Assembly (NCBI GenBank): GCA_022414725.1
Contig: CM039462.1
Coordinates: 121,078,750-121,142,749, forward strand
From: Microglena sp. YARC
Taxonomy: Eukaryota; Chlorophyta; Chlorophyceae; Chlamydomonadales; Chlamydomonadaceae
Direction of reading: 5' to 3'
Length of the DNA stretch: 64,000 bases
Position numbers and translations under genes: made by a program. Shown here in pieces: positions 53,517 to 64,000 of the stretch. Under the pieces are notes generated by a model. That model had not been told where the DNA came from. It searched no databases and was given only the letters and a program-made list of their open reading frames with translations. Numbering within the stretch: position 1 is the first letter of the stretch; every line of letters starts with the position of its first letter.

Positions 53517-54204
53517 CTCTGAGGAGAAGGATGAACAGAGCGGGGCTGCGAGCGAAATACTTGAGCTATAACTGCAGCGTATGATATGGAAACAGCTTGA
53601 AGTTAAGTTCCGACGTGGGACATGTACTTCAGAAGGGGTGAATGAAGGGATGTACATGCTCTGCTCTGCCAGCGACTGAGAACCCACTCACTGTAGCTTA
53701 CAACCCCACAGTCCCACACTACAGCGACTTAGCGAAAGGAATTTCAGCCTAACAACTTCACTATACCCCGGAACTCGCAGTTCACTGAGTAGTTTCTGCT
53801 TTGAATACGGTAAGGATTAATAAATGATAGGGATGCTATTAAATGCATAGCAAGACTACGTCTTTGAGCTCACAATTTGGATGTTGAATCAGATAGGACT
53901 ACCTCTCTGCCTGGCAGGATTTACAGGTTCTGTGGTGGTTGACGGTAAAAGAGTGATAGAAGATGAAATGCATTTCATGTTAGAATGTCCTTTACACGCT
54001 GGGGACAGAAAGATAACCTTGTAAACAGAAATTTGAACCTGAATTCTTGCCTGAATTGGTGATTAAACTCCAGCATGGAGCTGGACATGAATCCTGATTC
54101 CTTTGAAGGATGGAAATATCTTATACATTTTATTTAAACATAAGAATTGCACAATTAAATTATCATCCCATATGAGATGATGATTTTTTTAGATTGTTGA
54201 ATGA

Positions 54205-54358
54205 AATGATTACTGTAGCATGAAGTCAGGCACCCCGTCAGTGGAACGAGTGTTTGGGGTTCAGTTCATCAATGCCTTTTCTTTTTAGCCCTTCCTGTCA
54301 CGGTTGGGCAAGTCCCTTAAGCCTATTTGGCCTACGCCTGGAATGGAACATACATTTA
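54205..54358 (+). mobile_element. Dispersed repeat, family A (fullest copy)
   Basis: AGCATGAAGTCAGGCACCCC..GGGGTTCAGTTCATCAATGC..CACGGTTGGGCAAGTCCCTT..CTATTTGG, about 150 bp. Confidence 0.78.
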
Positions 54359-54721
54359 AGGTGCAAACAAGATCAGGCAGTGCAACAGAATGCACAAAGC
54401 AGGTATGCGCCCAAGGTGCTGTTATCAATGAAGCCTGGTTGTGTTGTCTGTATGCATAGGGTACCGGTTCATCAACAGACTACGGCCCCAAAGATAATAT
54501 CCCACGAGTCCTTGGGTTGATGCCGAAGCACCATGCAAATACCAATGCACGTGCAATGGCATTTGCGGGGCTGATAACTATAACATACATACATACATAC
54601 GGTACATACATATGGTTGTGAAATGAGGTTCATCCCAGAATATACCTGGGCATGTCTGGAAATGTCGCAACCCACATGATTGTTGATGCTTGATGTACAC
54701 AGGAGTTCAGCAGTGTCCATA

Positions 54722-54900
54722 CTAGGGTTGTTCAGGAGGAACCCCAGCTCTGCGTCCTGGGACGCAAACAATTTTACAGCCTGAGTCCTCATACGCAACT
54801 GAACCAGCATAGCCTGTCCTGAGACCCACTGAAGCTACGTCTGTGGGTCAGGACACAACGGACGCTCTCCACTCAGCGTTCTGAACAGCTCTGGTTCATA
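54722..54900. mobile_element. Inverted-repeat element, AGGGTTGTTCAGGA family
   Basis: CTAGGGTTGTTCAGGA on the left, TTCTGAACAGCTCTGG on the right (imperfect inverted repeat); interior GCGTCCTGGGACGC is palindromic. Confidence 0.6.
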
Positions 54901-55397
54901 CCACCGGTGTTTACTCCGCAGCAGTCAGTGAGCAGCTTTAAGGTTGACTGACCATGTGGTCAATCCGATCAGCCTTTCACACGGTACAAAGAAGGTTGCT
55001 TGCCTAATCGTTTGTTACATGTCTTCAACATCCAGTACTGCCCACACTCAGGTTACAGTTATAAGCATTCAGGGAAATCTTTCGACAAGTAAACAAATAA
55101 AGAATAAAAACATGTCCAGAAAATGTCATAAATAACAGACGACAACATGGGAAGCTGAACAGACACTCAGGCGCACGCACAAGCTCATAGTCTCACTCAA
55201 GCCTCTCGCAACTAATTGCAAGACGGTGAGCAGTCCAGACTTGGCTGAAAAAACATGCAACATTCGATCCAATCCTCTCGCAACAACTAGAAAGTTCATA
55301 ATTTAGCAAGAAGTCTTGCAGTTGAAAAAAAATGAGACATGATTACTCTACTTCGTCTTATTTAGTGAAGCCACAATATCCCAAGCTAGGGCCCAGA

Positions 55398-55621
55398 CCA
55401 CTGCTTTTCTTTCTGGCTACGAGCCTGCACCAGCTTCTGGGTAGCTCCCTAAGCCAGGCATTGGTCCAATCCCACAGATGTTGGCATCCTCAGCTTTCAA
55501 AGAAAGCCGAGGATGCCAGCTTCAAGATGCACTAGGTTGCTTGCGGTTTGCCTGAATAGCCAACCACTATAACCAGGGAAGCTGACTAGAAGATGCTGCA
55601 CGGGACAAAAAAAAGCAGTGG
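55398..55621. mobile_element. MITE, CCACTG family (copy)
   Basis: CCACTGCTTTTCTTTCTGGC..GACAAAAAAAAGCAGTGG. Contains an internal palindrome TCCTCAGCTTTCAAAGAAAGCCGAGGA. Confidence 0.82.
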
Positions 55622-56158
55622 CATAGGCTTGAATCTTTCGAACAGGTTTCACCAAACCATGAATCAGCACACGCTCAGGATATGTACCAATTATACTACC
55701 AGGAAACCTCGGCATTTCTCAGCTGTCAAAAATTCATGCTGGAGCTTGGATTCTTGACTATCGGCAAGTAATTCAACTTGTTTATTAGTCGCCTACATAC
55801 ACATGGATGTCTTGCTGATAAGCTTATTAGGACTGAAAACACAAGTATATGCTACGGATCGTCTCCCCCCCCCCCAAAGATGAACTTCAGTGACCCATTG
55901 AAAAAATGATTCGCAGCTGCCCGTCTTCATTTCTCAGATGCTGCACACCAGCACACTACCCTGTGTCTACCTCAACATGCCAATGTTTGATAAGGGTATT
56001 AAATTTATTCCTCAGTCTCCTATCTTAAAAACTGATCACTGGACTAGAATTCAATAGATAGGCGGAAGTACCATCCCACCCTAGAACCAATTCCAGGCAA
56101 CAAAGTAGCAGGATGATAGCAAGTGGAAGCTTCATCTCAGCAGACTTCAACCATGTGA

Positions 56159-57283
56159 TCACATCACATCTCGGCATTGGACATCATACACATAGGTCCT
56201 AGCATCGAAATGCTGGGCCTGACCTGGCAGAGTGTTGTCAGGGTTCTTCATTTCATGCCTCTCAGTGCCATCCTCCATCTGCGAGTAAGGACCCCCAGCA
56301 GGCATGTTGGATGCTTTAAAGGGGTCAGCCCCATTGGACAGATATCCTGGCTGGTGCGCTCCTATAGAGGGTGCCCAAGACCTGCTCGGTGGAGGGCTAT
56401 ACACAGGAGCAGGTTCAGTCACAGGATACCACAGCTTGGGGGCCAAATCACCAGATTGAGCAGCTGCCCGGAAGGTTCTTGCTGCCCCCTCTGTCCTGCT
56501 GTGGCCATTGGCCTGTTCTGACTCTGCACCTTGGCTAGGAGAGGTGGATCTACTAGGGCTGCGGAAGCTGGTTGACGAATGGGATCGCATCAGCGGGGAG
56601 ATGGGCTCATTCATGCTGCTGCTGCTCGAGGGGGCAGCGAGGTCAGCATTATCGAGGATCCGATCTCTCAACGGGCCGTCTATGTCAGCCTCGCCGTGGC
56701 CATGGTGGATGAAGCCTAGGTCAAGCTCCTCCTCTTCATCCAAATGGTAGTCCCGCATGGGATCAAACATGGCTGCAGGGTTCATGTAGTCTGCACTACC
56801 ACTTGTGTAAGCAGGGGATTGATCGCTGTGGTCCACAAAATCAACGCTACCTCGAGGATGCAAGACACGTGCTTGCATATCCACCCCGCCTGGGGATGAG
56901 GGGGCTTGGGCAAATGATTGGGGGACAGGACCCTGGACAGGAGACGGGGGTCTGTGCATGGAGCTCAACCCAGGGCTTACAGCCCTCTCTTCTGACTGGT
57001 GGATATATGAGTCCTGGTGGGGGGGATTAAGGCTACGGCTGTGGCTATGGTTGTGGTGGCTATGGTTGTGGTGCCTATGGTTACGGTGAGCAACGCCTTT
57101 GTGTTTCTTCCACCACCTTGAGCCTGCAGCTATTGCTGAGAACGCCTCTTCCATCAGTTGTCTCAAAGCATTTCCCGTTATGGGCATGGCCATAGCGACA
57201 GGGAAGGCCAACATTACTATGGGATGTGCCACTGAGTAGGGCAGCGTGAGGAGGAAGCAGCTGAGCCCAAGGAGAAGGGATAT
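56159..57283 (-). CDS. His-rich membrane protein exon 2
   Basis: Begins ISLLLGLSCFLL after CTCCTCCCAG and is open for 375 codons to a TGA at 56161-56159. The long unbroken frame with biased but non-repetitive composition supports coding. Confidence 0.68.
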   Translation of the reverse strand: MSLLLGLSCFLLTLPYSVAHPIVMLAFPVAMAMPITGNALRQLMEEAFSAIAAGSRWWKKHKGVAHRNHRHHNHSHHNHSHSRSLNPPHQDSYIHQSEERAVSPGLSSMHRPPSPVQGPVPQSFAQAPSSPGGVDMQARVLHPRGSVDFVDHSDQSPAYTSGSADYMNPAAMFDPMRDYHLDEEEELDLGFIHHGHGEADIDGPLRDRILDNADLAAPSSSSSMNEPISPLMRSHSSTSFRSPSRSTSPSQGAESEQANGHSRTEGAARTFRAAAQSGDLAPKLWYPVTEPAPVYSPPPSRSWAPSIGAHQPGYLSNGADPFKASNMPAGGPYSQMEDGTERHEMKNPDNTLPGQAQHFDARTYVYDVQCRDVM

Positions 57284-58358
57284 CTGGGAGGAGTCGTGGG
57301 GAAGGGTTTGTGGTGAGGGAGATGGATCATTTAAATGGATATGACGGCATGTACTAGGTGCAGGTGTGAGGAATTCTCATGGATAGTCATGCAGCTGTCT
57401 ACAAGTCTGGTATCAGTTTTTAGCTTAGAAACCCAGACACATAGCCTTGGATTTCTTGGATGTTATCTTGATGCTAGGGATGAAGCATAACAATACATGC
57501 TTACCCAGACACCTAACCCAACTTCGTTCCTGGACTGAGAGAACTGGGGCTTCCAAAGCTTCAAGACTATAATTGAATCATTCGGAATTCGATGATGGAT
57601 CTGGTGGTGTGAGTGCGCCAGACGAAAGTAACAATCATGCTTTAGCTGTGTGTGCTGCTGAACTGCCCTCTCGAAGTCGACGAGCTTAGTAATCCTGGGA
57701 GGGAAATCAATCCAAGGCTCTCTAGCCCCAGCAATTATCAGAGAGATTCGCGTTGCATCATTCCGAAATGTTTCGCAAATATTGGCAGAAGCTGAACTCC
57801 GGATTACGAATGCTCAGCCGTCTACCTGCCTGCATATCCCGAAGTTTCGGAAATGTTCGCTCAGCACCAGCATCTGTGAGTCCGGGGCACCAAAGCACTT
57901 GCGATATATAGAGATATCTATGCAGCGAGGTGTTGAAGCAAATACGCGCGACAAAAAGGCGGCAGAAGGATGAAAGCAGGACGAAAACAACAAACAAACC
58001 CGGAACGACTCGCGCTGTGGCCTACCTGATTGCTCTTGTGGTCTGAGTCGGGCTCTTCCTTATGGTGCCCAAGAAAAGGGCCGTGGCTGTGATGGTGATC
58101 ACTGTGGTCTTTCTGCGTATTCTGCTGAAATGCCGAGGTCCTTACCCCGGGTTGGGGGTTAGCTGAGTGCGCAATGTCGGTAGGAGTATCCAGGTTAATG
58201 CTTTGATTGTTGCGTATATTCCATTGCTTCCTTGAAGGAAAGGGCATTGCAGCGGAGGGGGGAAGTATCAGGCGCCCGGATCGACCGAAGGTCAATTTGG
58301 TCGAACTGGAATTCGACAACTGGGTTTCAAAAGCAATCATGGTGGGGAGCGACAACAA
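56159..58358 (-). CDS. His-rich membrane protein, two exons, function unknown (485 aa)
   Basis: Exon 1 58358-58026 (111 codons, donor CAG|GTAGGC) and exon 2 57283-56159 (374 codons plus stop, acceptor CCCAG) join in frame. Residues 80-103 hold a His cluster (HSDHHHSHGP..GHHKEE). Residues about 112-148 are hydrophobic (ISLLLGLSCFLLTLPYS, PIVMLAFPVAMAMPITG), one or two membrane spans. A second His cluster HRNHRHHNHSHHNHSHS follows at about 170-190. The rest is a long Ser/Pro-rich, probably disordered tail with an acidic patch DEEEELDLG. Two His clusters around a membrane segment suggest metal binding (inference). No known family recognised. It starts 377 bp from the divergent repeat-protein frame at 58736, so the two may share a promoter region. 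Confidence 0.65.
58026..58358 (-). CDS. His-rich membrane protein exon 1
   Basis: First ATG at 58358 (MLSLPTMIAFETQ); a second Met is seven codons in. Ends in phase 0 at AATCAG|GTAGGCC. Confidence 0.62.
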
Positions 58359-58735
58359 GTCAGAAACAGAGGCAAATGTGCTTCTGCGCTATCTATAGAC
58401 GGATGAGCAAGCCTCCTATATGTCACGGAGATTGAGGGGGGACACAATAACACACGTCAGCAGGCTTGGCCCCTGTAGTTACGTAGTACAATCTACACGT
58501 GGGACACACTTCAATGTAATATCCGAGGGGGGTGAAGTGACTAACTAGCCCAGCCTGCACCAATCGCTCCTTTGCTCTCCTTCACTCCTCTTGCTCTGCA
58601 TCTATCTACCGATCTACTTATCTTTCCATCTTCCTTTTATCCGGAAAGTGGTAAGCTAAGGCATTGATTTCCCCCCGCCCCCGGTCGCAGGGGATGTGAT
58701 TTCCCGCGGCAAACCTCCACGTCGTCAGCCCCTCC
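58359..58735. promoter_or_regulatory. Intergenic region between divergent frames
   Basis: 377 bp with a pyrimidine-rich stretch (58570-58640) and a GC-rich part (58670-58720). No TATA box identified; promoter role is inferred from the divergent layout. Confidence 0.3.
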
Positions 58736-60695
58736 ATGTTTTCCTTCTCCTCATCCAGGCAAGTAGAACTGAAATGGAATCAGGGCAGAAGCAGCAAGCG
58801 CGTCATCAGGCGCCAGCCTCGAAGATTCATCCTCAAAAGCTTTTCCTACTTAGATAGGGCCCATTCCTGGGGGGGCCTGGAGGGCCATCTACTTCCATCA
58901 AGACAGCGGGGTAGCTCACTAGCTTGGAGACTGAAGGCAAACCAGCAAGATGCTATTGGACTCATCAGCTCTGTCTTGACCCCTGGGGATCTTCAGCCTG
59001 GTGCAAGCACGGCAGCAAGGGTTCTACATGGCCTGCAAGCTCTCCAAAATGACGCAGGCATAGCATCTACAGCCCTCCACTGCCTGCATGGCCTCCCAGG
59101 ACTCAAGCATGATTTATACACAGCTGCCACAGGTATCGGCTTTCTGCCAACACTCCAGCCTGACACAGTCACCGCAGAAGGAGTTCTTCACGGCCTGCAG
59201 GCACTCACACACGATACGTCGTCCGCAGGCATGATCCTACACGCTCTACAAGCTCTCCAGCGGGATGCAGGCACAGCCGCTACAGTCCTGCACTTTCTCT
59301 TGGCTCTCCAGCCTTGCACAGGTACAGCAGCCACGGTTCTGCGCGGCCTGCAGCTGATTCAGCACGAGGCTGGCGCAGCTGTTGCGATCATGAGACTTGT
59401 GCAGCTACTCCAGCATGATGATAGCACAGGCTCACGGCCTCTGCATACCCTGCAGGCACGGCGGCAGGACATGCGCAGTGCAGCAAAGAACGTTCTACAC
59501 GGCTTGAAGGCGCTCCATCACGTCCCAGACACAGAACCCAGGGTGCTGCACGGTCTTCAGTCTCTCCCGCACGATACTGGTGCTGCAGTCAAGAGCTTTC
59601 TGTATGACCTGAAGGCACTCCCTCATGACCCCAGCGCAGTAGCAAGGAGCATTGTGCATAAAAGTGCAGAACAGAGCGAGGGGCACGCCAGCTCAAAGCG
59701 CGCAAAGTAGCAGGCTATGTGTTGCATCGCCTGGAGGTGCGGCAGCATAAAGTAAGTACAGCCGCCGAAAGTGTTGTACATCACCTACAGGACCTCGTGC
59801 ATGACCCGGAAGCCGCTGAAACAGTTCTGCAAGACCTACGCTCACTCCAGCACATGGCAGAGAATGCAGCTACGTTCTGCTCGGCCTGCAGGTGTTCCAG
59901 AACAATCAAGGCACAGCAGCAGGGGTTCTACTTGCTTTGCAGGCTATCCAAAAAGATGCAGGCTCAACAGCGAATGTCCTCCAGGACCTTCTGGCGCTCC
60001 CTCACGATGTGGCCATGGCTGCAAAGGCGCTGCAGGGGCTGCATGTGCCCAAGCATGATGCAAGCCACAAACAACAGGGGGTCCTGCAAGACTGCATGCA
60101 CACTCATGCACCCCGCCATGATTCAGAACACAACACAGGGGTGCTGCAAAATGACCTGCATGCATCCTTCCATGATCCAGACAGAACGGCAGGGGTGTTG
60201 CATGACCTGCATGCATCCCAGCATGATCTAGACGCAACTGCAGTGGTGCTGCAAGGACTGCATGCATCCAACCATGACCCAGACACAACAGCAGGTATTC
60301 TGCATGGCTTGCATACAACCCAGTGTGATGCCAGCACAGCAGCAAGGGACGTTGAGCAAGGTCTGGAGGCCGGCCATCACAATGTGGGCAATGGAGGAGG
60401 GAGCATGTTGCTGGGCAGTGAGGAGCAGCAGCATGGTTTCGGAGCAGCATCAAGGGGCATTCTACATGGGCTCGAGTCACACGAGCACGATGAAGGCACA
60501 ACAACCAATAGCTATCTGCATGGACTTGAGATGCACCAACACAACCCAGGCTCAGCAGCAAGAAGCATTCTACAGGGGCTGGAGGTGCACCAACACAATC
60601 CAGGTTCGGCAGCTAACAACGTTCTGCATGGGCTGGAGAGAGGCCAACATAACTTAGACCCGGCAGCTGGGAATACTATGCATGGACGAGTCTAA
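58736..60695 (+). CDS. 17-18-residue helical-repeat protein, frameshifted
   Basis: An ATG frame from 58736 runs to TAG at 59710 (324 codons). After an 80-residue basic leader it consists of 17-18-residue units of the type GTAATVLHGLQALQHDA. The same repeat continues in a second frame (59719 to about 59875) and a third (59892-60695), so two one-base shifts separate three blocks. Units keep the protein pattern (TAA-x-VLHGL-x-AL-x-HD) while the DNA differs widely between copies, which suggests past selection for the protein. Each unit would form one amphipathic helix. Units are 51 or 54 bp. Later repeats (60100-60690) are His-rich (LHASQHDLD..). No known family recognised; a decayed gene, a sequence with assembly errors, or a gene with short unseen introns are all possible. 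Confidence 0.55.
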
Positions 60696-61030
60696 CAACA
60701 CAACCCAGCTAGTATCCGGCTAGCAACATTCTAAATACTGGGCTGGAGGCACACCAGCACGTTGTAGACAGCAACTCAGCTAGCAGTGCTCTGCATTGTT
60801 GGAAGATAAAACAAGCATAATACTGTCAACACCTGGTAATGCTTACATGGTCTGGAGATACACCACTGCGACCCAAGGATTCAGCAGCAAGCAACGGATC
60901 TGCATGGGTGAGATGAAACCAAACAATACTAGCTTCAGCACGGCAATTCTATGCCAATGGGCCCTGGATATACATGCCACTCAACGTAGGATCAGCAGCA
61001 GCAGACAATCTGTCTGCCTCAGGTGCATCA
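60696..61030 (+). repeat. Decayed continuation of the 51-54-bp helical repeat
   Basis: GCTGGAGGCACACCAGCACG, GTCTGGAGATACACCACTGC and ATCAGCAGCAG fragments keep the spacing but not a frame. Confidence 0.7.
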
Positions 61031-61039
61031 ATGCTGTAA

Positions 61040-61640
61040 GTTCCATCCCACACACAGCAGAGCTTCCTCTCAGCCATCCTTTACAAACACTGTCGAGCGT
61101 TCACGCTAGTGCGTAATGTTCCTCATTATCCATGGGCTATGCAGCCCAACTGTCACTGGCCGACGATACGACCCGAGCTCCTACCGGCGGCGTTGTGCCC
61201 AATTAGGATCCTTAGCCCTGTGGCAGCTGGCACCCCTGCCGGCCCTGGTGAGGCTGTTCTCACTGTTGACCCTGCAGCCTTTGAAAGGCATGCTTTTCTC
61301 TCTGAGCCGCAGCAAGGAGCTGAGGCTGCCCCTCCAACTCGCGAGACGGCGTGACTGTGTCCTTGTGTACACATCGATGGCCATTCTTTCGAGGCATCGT
61401 TGACACAGGCTCGCCCTTCTTGACCATCAGCCCCGGGGGGTGCAAGGAGTGGGGGTGCTGGAGAGGCAGGGGCGAGACTGACCTGGAGGATACTTTTTGA
61501 GCGTACGCAACGCAGACGGAGAGGTGGAGTGGCGGCGTGCTGATGTACTTTTCTCCCAGCTGAGAGTGGACAACGGCTGCCCATGGCGCTGACGGTGTCA
61601 TCTACGGGCTCTTCCGAGCATGGTGGAACGAAGGGTGGCA
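61040..61640. other. Open frames on both strands, unassigned
   Basis: GC-rich; plus 61116-61403 and minus 61153-61584 are open, but neither has a recognisable domain, and both being open suggests composition. Confidence 0.25.
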
Positions 61641-61657
61641 GTGCTGAAAAATTTTCC

Positions 61658-61661
<4 letters not shown>

Positions 61662-61690
<29 letters not shown>
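61662..61690. repeat. Poly-C tract
   Basis: About 28 C. Confidence 0.97.
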
Positions 61691-62279
61691 TTATTGGGCC
61701 TGGTGAGGAGACCAAGCCAGGCATTCCGGCCCTCGCTGCTGTGGTCAGAGGATTACTGGGCAAGCTTCAGCCTTAACGAGACTTTGCTGCCAGGCTGCTC
61801 ACACTGTCGACAGTGCCCTGCTTCCTCTCAGGCAGGGGACACCATCCCTGAAGACGCTGCGGTACATGGGGCCCCCTCACAGCAGTACATAGCAACGAGT
61901 CCCAATACTCTTGTCACGGTGTCAAGGTCAATAGATAAGGCATCTAATGCATGATTGACTCAGGCACTCAGGCATTTCGTGACTGAAAATTGTTCTCAAC
62001 TACCCACTGCGAGCAGAAGCCCGAGGATGGGCGCTCATGTACTCGTCGAGCTAGGGTCACTCGAGTGTGGGAGGTGTTCCAACGCTCTCATCCGATGAAG
62101 TTCGCCTTTGTTCCTCTGCCTGCTACTCGGCTCCCTGGGTTCAAAGAGCAGGAGGGCTAATATGATTTGTTCTGGGATGGGGGCGTGTTCCTGAAGGATA
62201 GCATACGTAAACTATTTGATGCCTAATGGTGGATGCCAGACTCTTCTCGGATGCGTAACCATAGCATAGCTGGAGCTTG

Positions 62280-62335
62280 AAATACTGGTGGTCGGTGGTG
62301 GTGGTTGCTATGTGGGTGGTGGTGTGTGGTGGAAG
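62280..62335. repeat. GTGGTGGT-rich tract
   Basis: GGTGGTCGGTGGTGGTGGTT simple sequence. Confidence 0.75.
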
Positions 62336-62439
62336 CCGAGGATAGCGCTCCAACAAGTACTGCTGAGAGACGCTGAGCTCAGATTCTTCTACGATTGTCT
62401 AGCATAGCTGGGAGCTCGAAAGAAATAGTGGTGCTGATT

Positions 62440-62560
62440 GAGTAAGTGGTGCTGCTTCTGGTGCTGCTGTTACTGGCGCAGTGCTGCTTGTCTGGCTGCT
62501 GCTGCTGCTTTCTTGTCTGGCTGCTGCTGTCTGGCTGCTGCTGCTGCTGTTGCAGACAGA
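62440..62560. repeat. (GCT)n trinucleotide tract
   Basis: Three (CTG)n blocks joined by TCTGGCTGCTGCT. Confidence 0.88.
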
Positions 62561-62724
62561 CAGCTTGTAGCTGCAGATTGAGAGAATAAGTTGAAGAATT
62601 GTTTATTCACATTCCCGTTGTGACTCGGAGCTAACTTGACACCACATTTTGTCAGATGCTATAGGAGTGTTGTGAGCTGATTGAGGTGGTGATGTGAGGG
62701 AATGGCAGGTGATTCTCGACTATT

Positions 62725-62828
62725 CATTTTTTTTACGTACTAGCTAGCTTTAGGGTTGGCTCAAGGACAGAAAAAAGAAGATGCCTAGAAGGTGCTACGC
62801 GTATCCCAAAAAAGAAAGAGTGGCGATT
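62725..62828. mobile_element. MITE, CCACTG family, right part
   Basis: AAGATGCCTAGAAGGTGCTACGCGTA..AAAAAAGAAAGAGTGG. Confidence 0.55.
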
Positions 62829-62887
62829 CTAGCTGATGGAAGTATGTGACAGATGATAGAGGATGGTAACATATATCACATACATGT

Positions 62888-63027
62888 AGGGAGACGGCAA
62901 TAGGAGTATATAATCGTATGGATATATTCATCATTTGATGCCATCAGTCTGCCTAGGCTTAAGTTACCATTTATATAGAATATCATATGATGCAATTTGT
63001 ATGATATCATATGATTTGCCTGTCCCT
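62888..63027. mobile_element. MITE, ATCATATGAT family (copy)
   Basis: AGGGAGACGGCAATAGGAG..CAGTCTGCCTAGGCTTAAGT..GATTTGCCTGTCCCT. Confidence 0.78.
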
Positions 63028-63029
63028 AA

Positions 63030-64000
63030 ATACATGTATGGCTATTGTTATATGATACAGAATGTATCGTTTTTTGTGGTTTGAATTGAAACCTGAAAAG
63101 TGATCATGATGTACGTATATATGTGCAGCCACATAGTGTATGTGCCATACTACTTCGGGTATAGTAGCTTTATTATATATATAATATTTTGTAGTTGTTT
63201 AGCAATTTCTCCTAGATTTATTTAAGAAATATTATTGCAGCGAATCTTGCTGCCATCTCGCCTAGCAGTGGTCAGTCAAACCTCTAGATCTTGGTCAGGC
63301 CAAATGGCGTCACTGTGTATGCCTAGGTCCCGGATAGGGGTTCTCCTTGCCCTGTTCTTACAGCGCTATTCTGTCTTCTTTGCGATTCAATTCAATTTTA
63401 TTCTACTATACATGTACAGCCCTTCGAAGGCTGAACTGATTTCCTACCCCTTGACTGTAATATGCATACACATCAACACGTATATGTTATTTGACTATAC
63501 ATGTAAAGCCCTCCAGTCCTACTCCAACACGCTGCAAACTCAGCCAACTTGATCCGCTCTGTGGGAAAGTCTGACAGGACCGATCAGGATCCAGGGCGAG
63601 GCAGACAGGGACAAAAAAACTGAGACGCCCAGGTTAAATTAAATGAGATGGTGAGGTCTTACTTCCTATAAATCCTAGTACGGATCGATATTTTATAATC
63701 TGCCAGGGAACTACTAGGGCAACGGGAGTTCCTGGCATAGTCGCCGTGGTGCCCTTAGCAGATAGGGCTTAAGCATTTCACTCGGGAGTGGGTGTCTTGG
63801 TCGACAAGTCAACAGCAGGTGAGAGTTGTTCGAAGACGCGTCTTTGCATAGCAGAAGCAATTTTTCTGAGGATTCGTTGCATCGCAAACTAGAGAGTCTG
63901 GTTGCGTGCAGACGCAGGTTTTGAAACGGTTGCGCCTCATGATGCAGCTTTGTGAGTCCCGCCCTGCGCTACGCTAACGAGGGGACCCAAATCTGCTTCT
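63030..64000. other. No gene recognised
   Basis: AT-rich, then mixed sequence. A 105-codon plus frame (63235-63552) has no domain. 63890-64000 resembles, in part, 29110-29215 (CAGACGCAGGTTTTGAAAC, AAATCTGCTTCT), so it may be a dispersed repeat. Confidence 0.3.

Overview
This window looks like nuclear DNA from a large, intron-rich, repeat-rich eukaryote. The genes are broken into short exons (30-350 bp) with GT..AG introns of 0.3-3.6 kb, and there are no operons or ribosome-binding sites. Simple-sequence arrays, miniature inverted-repeat elements, a tRNA-derived SINE and a non-LTR retrotransposon with RNase H and restriction-like endonuclease domains fill the rest. A microalga, possibly of the green lineage, would fit the retrotransposon architecture and the gene set, but the sequence alone does not prove it. 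One 1000-base run of N (37960-38959) is an assembly gap, and the sequence to its right carries many single-base indels.

Layout. (1) 1-10013, minus strand: a glycosyltransferase-like gene (signal peptide, then a nucleotide-diphospho-sugar-transferase fold with a DTD motif completed across a splice junction); its 3' end lies outside the window. (2) 10014-13659: microsatellites, dispersed repeats and two weak exon candidates. (3) 13660-28870, plus strand: a complete nine-exon SET-domain protein gene, 542 codons, every splice phase consistent. (4) 28871-33143: dispersed repeats, a 0.6-kb inverted-repeat transposon and two small unassigned reading frames. (5) 33144-44442, plus strand: a CaMK-like serine/threonine kinase gene, interrupted by the gap and carrying frameshifts in the middle exons. 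(6) 44443-53300: MITEs, the decayed retrotransposon (45880-47990), a 151-bp satellite and other tandem arrays. (7) 53373-53516, minus: a 47-residue single-pass membrane protein. (8) 56159-58358, minus: a two-exon His-rich membrane protein of 485 residues. (9) 58736-about 60990, plus: a frameshifted gene or minisatellite encoding a 17-18-residue helical repeat. (10) 61000-64000: low-complexity and dispersed repeats with no convincing gene.

The most striking pattern is shared by the three multi-exon genes. Introns repeatedly contain tandem, decaying copies of the edge of the neighbouring exon together with its splice site. The best case is a 97-bp unit containing the cysteine-rich post-SET exon, repeated about 16 times with a GT donor in every copy. 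Similar copies flank exons of the glycosyltransferase, further SET-gene exons, and the kinase catalytic-loop exon. This suggests that intron growth (and perhaps intron gain) in this genome proceeds by tandem duplication across exon/intron junctions, followed by decay and local homogenisation. The three genes have unrelated predicted roles: secretory-pathway glycosylation, protein methylation and protein phosphorylation.
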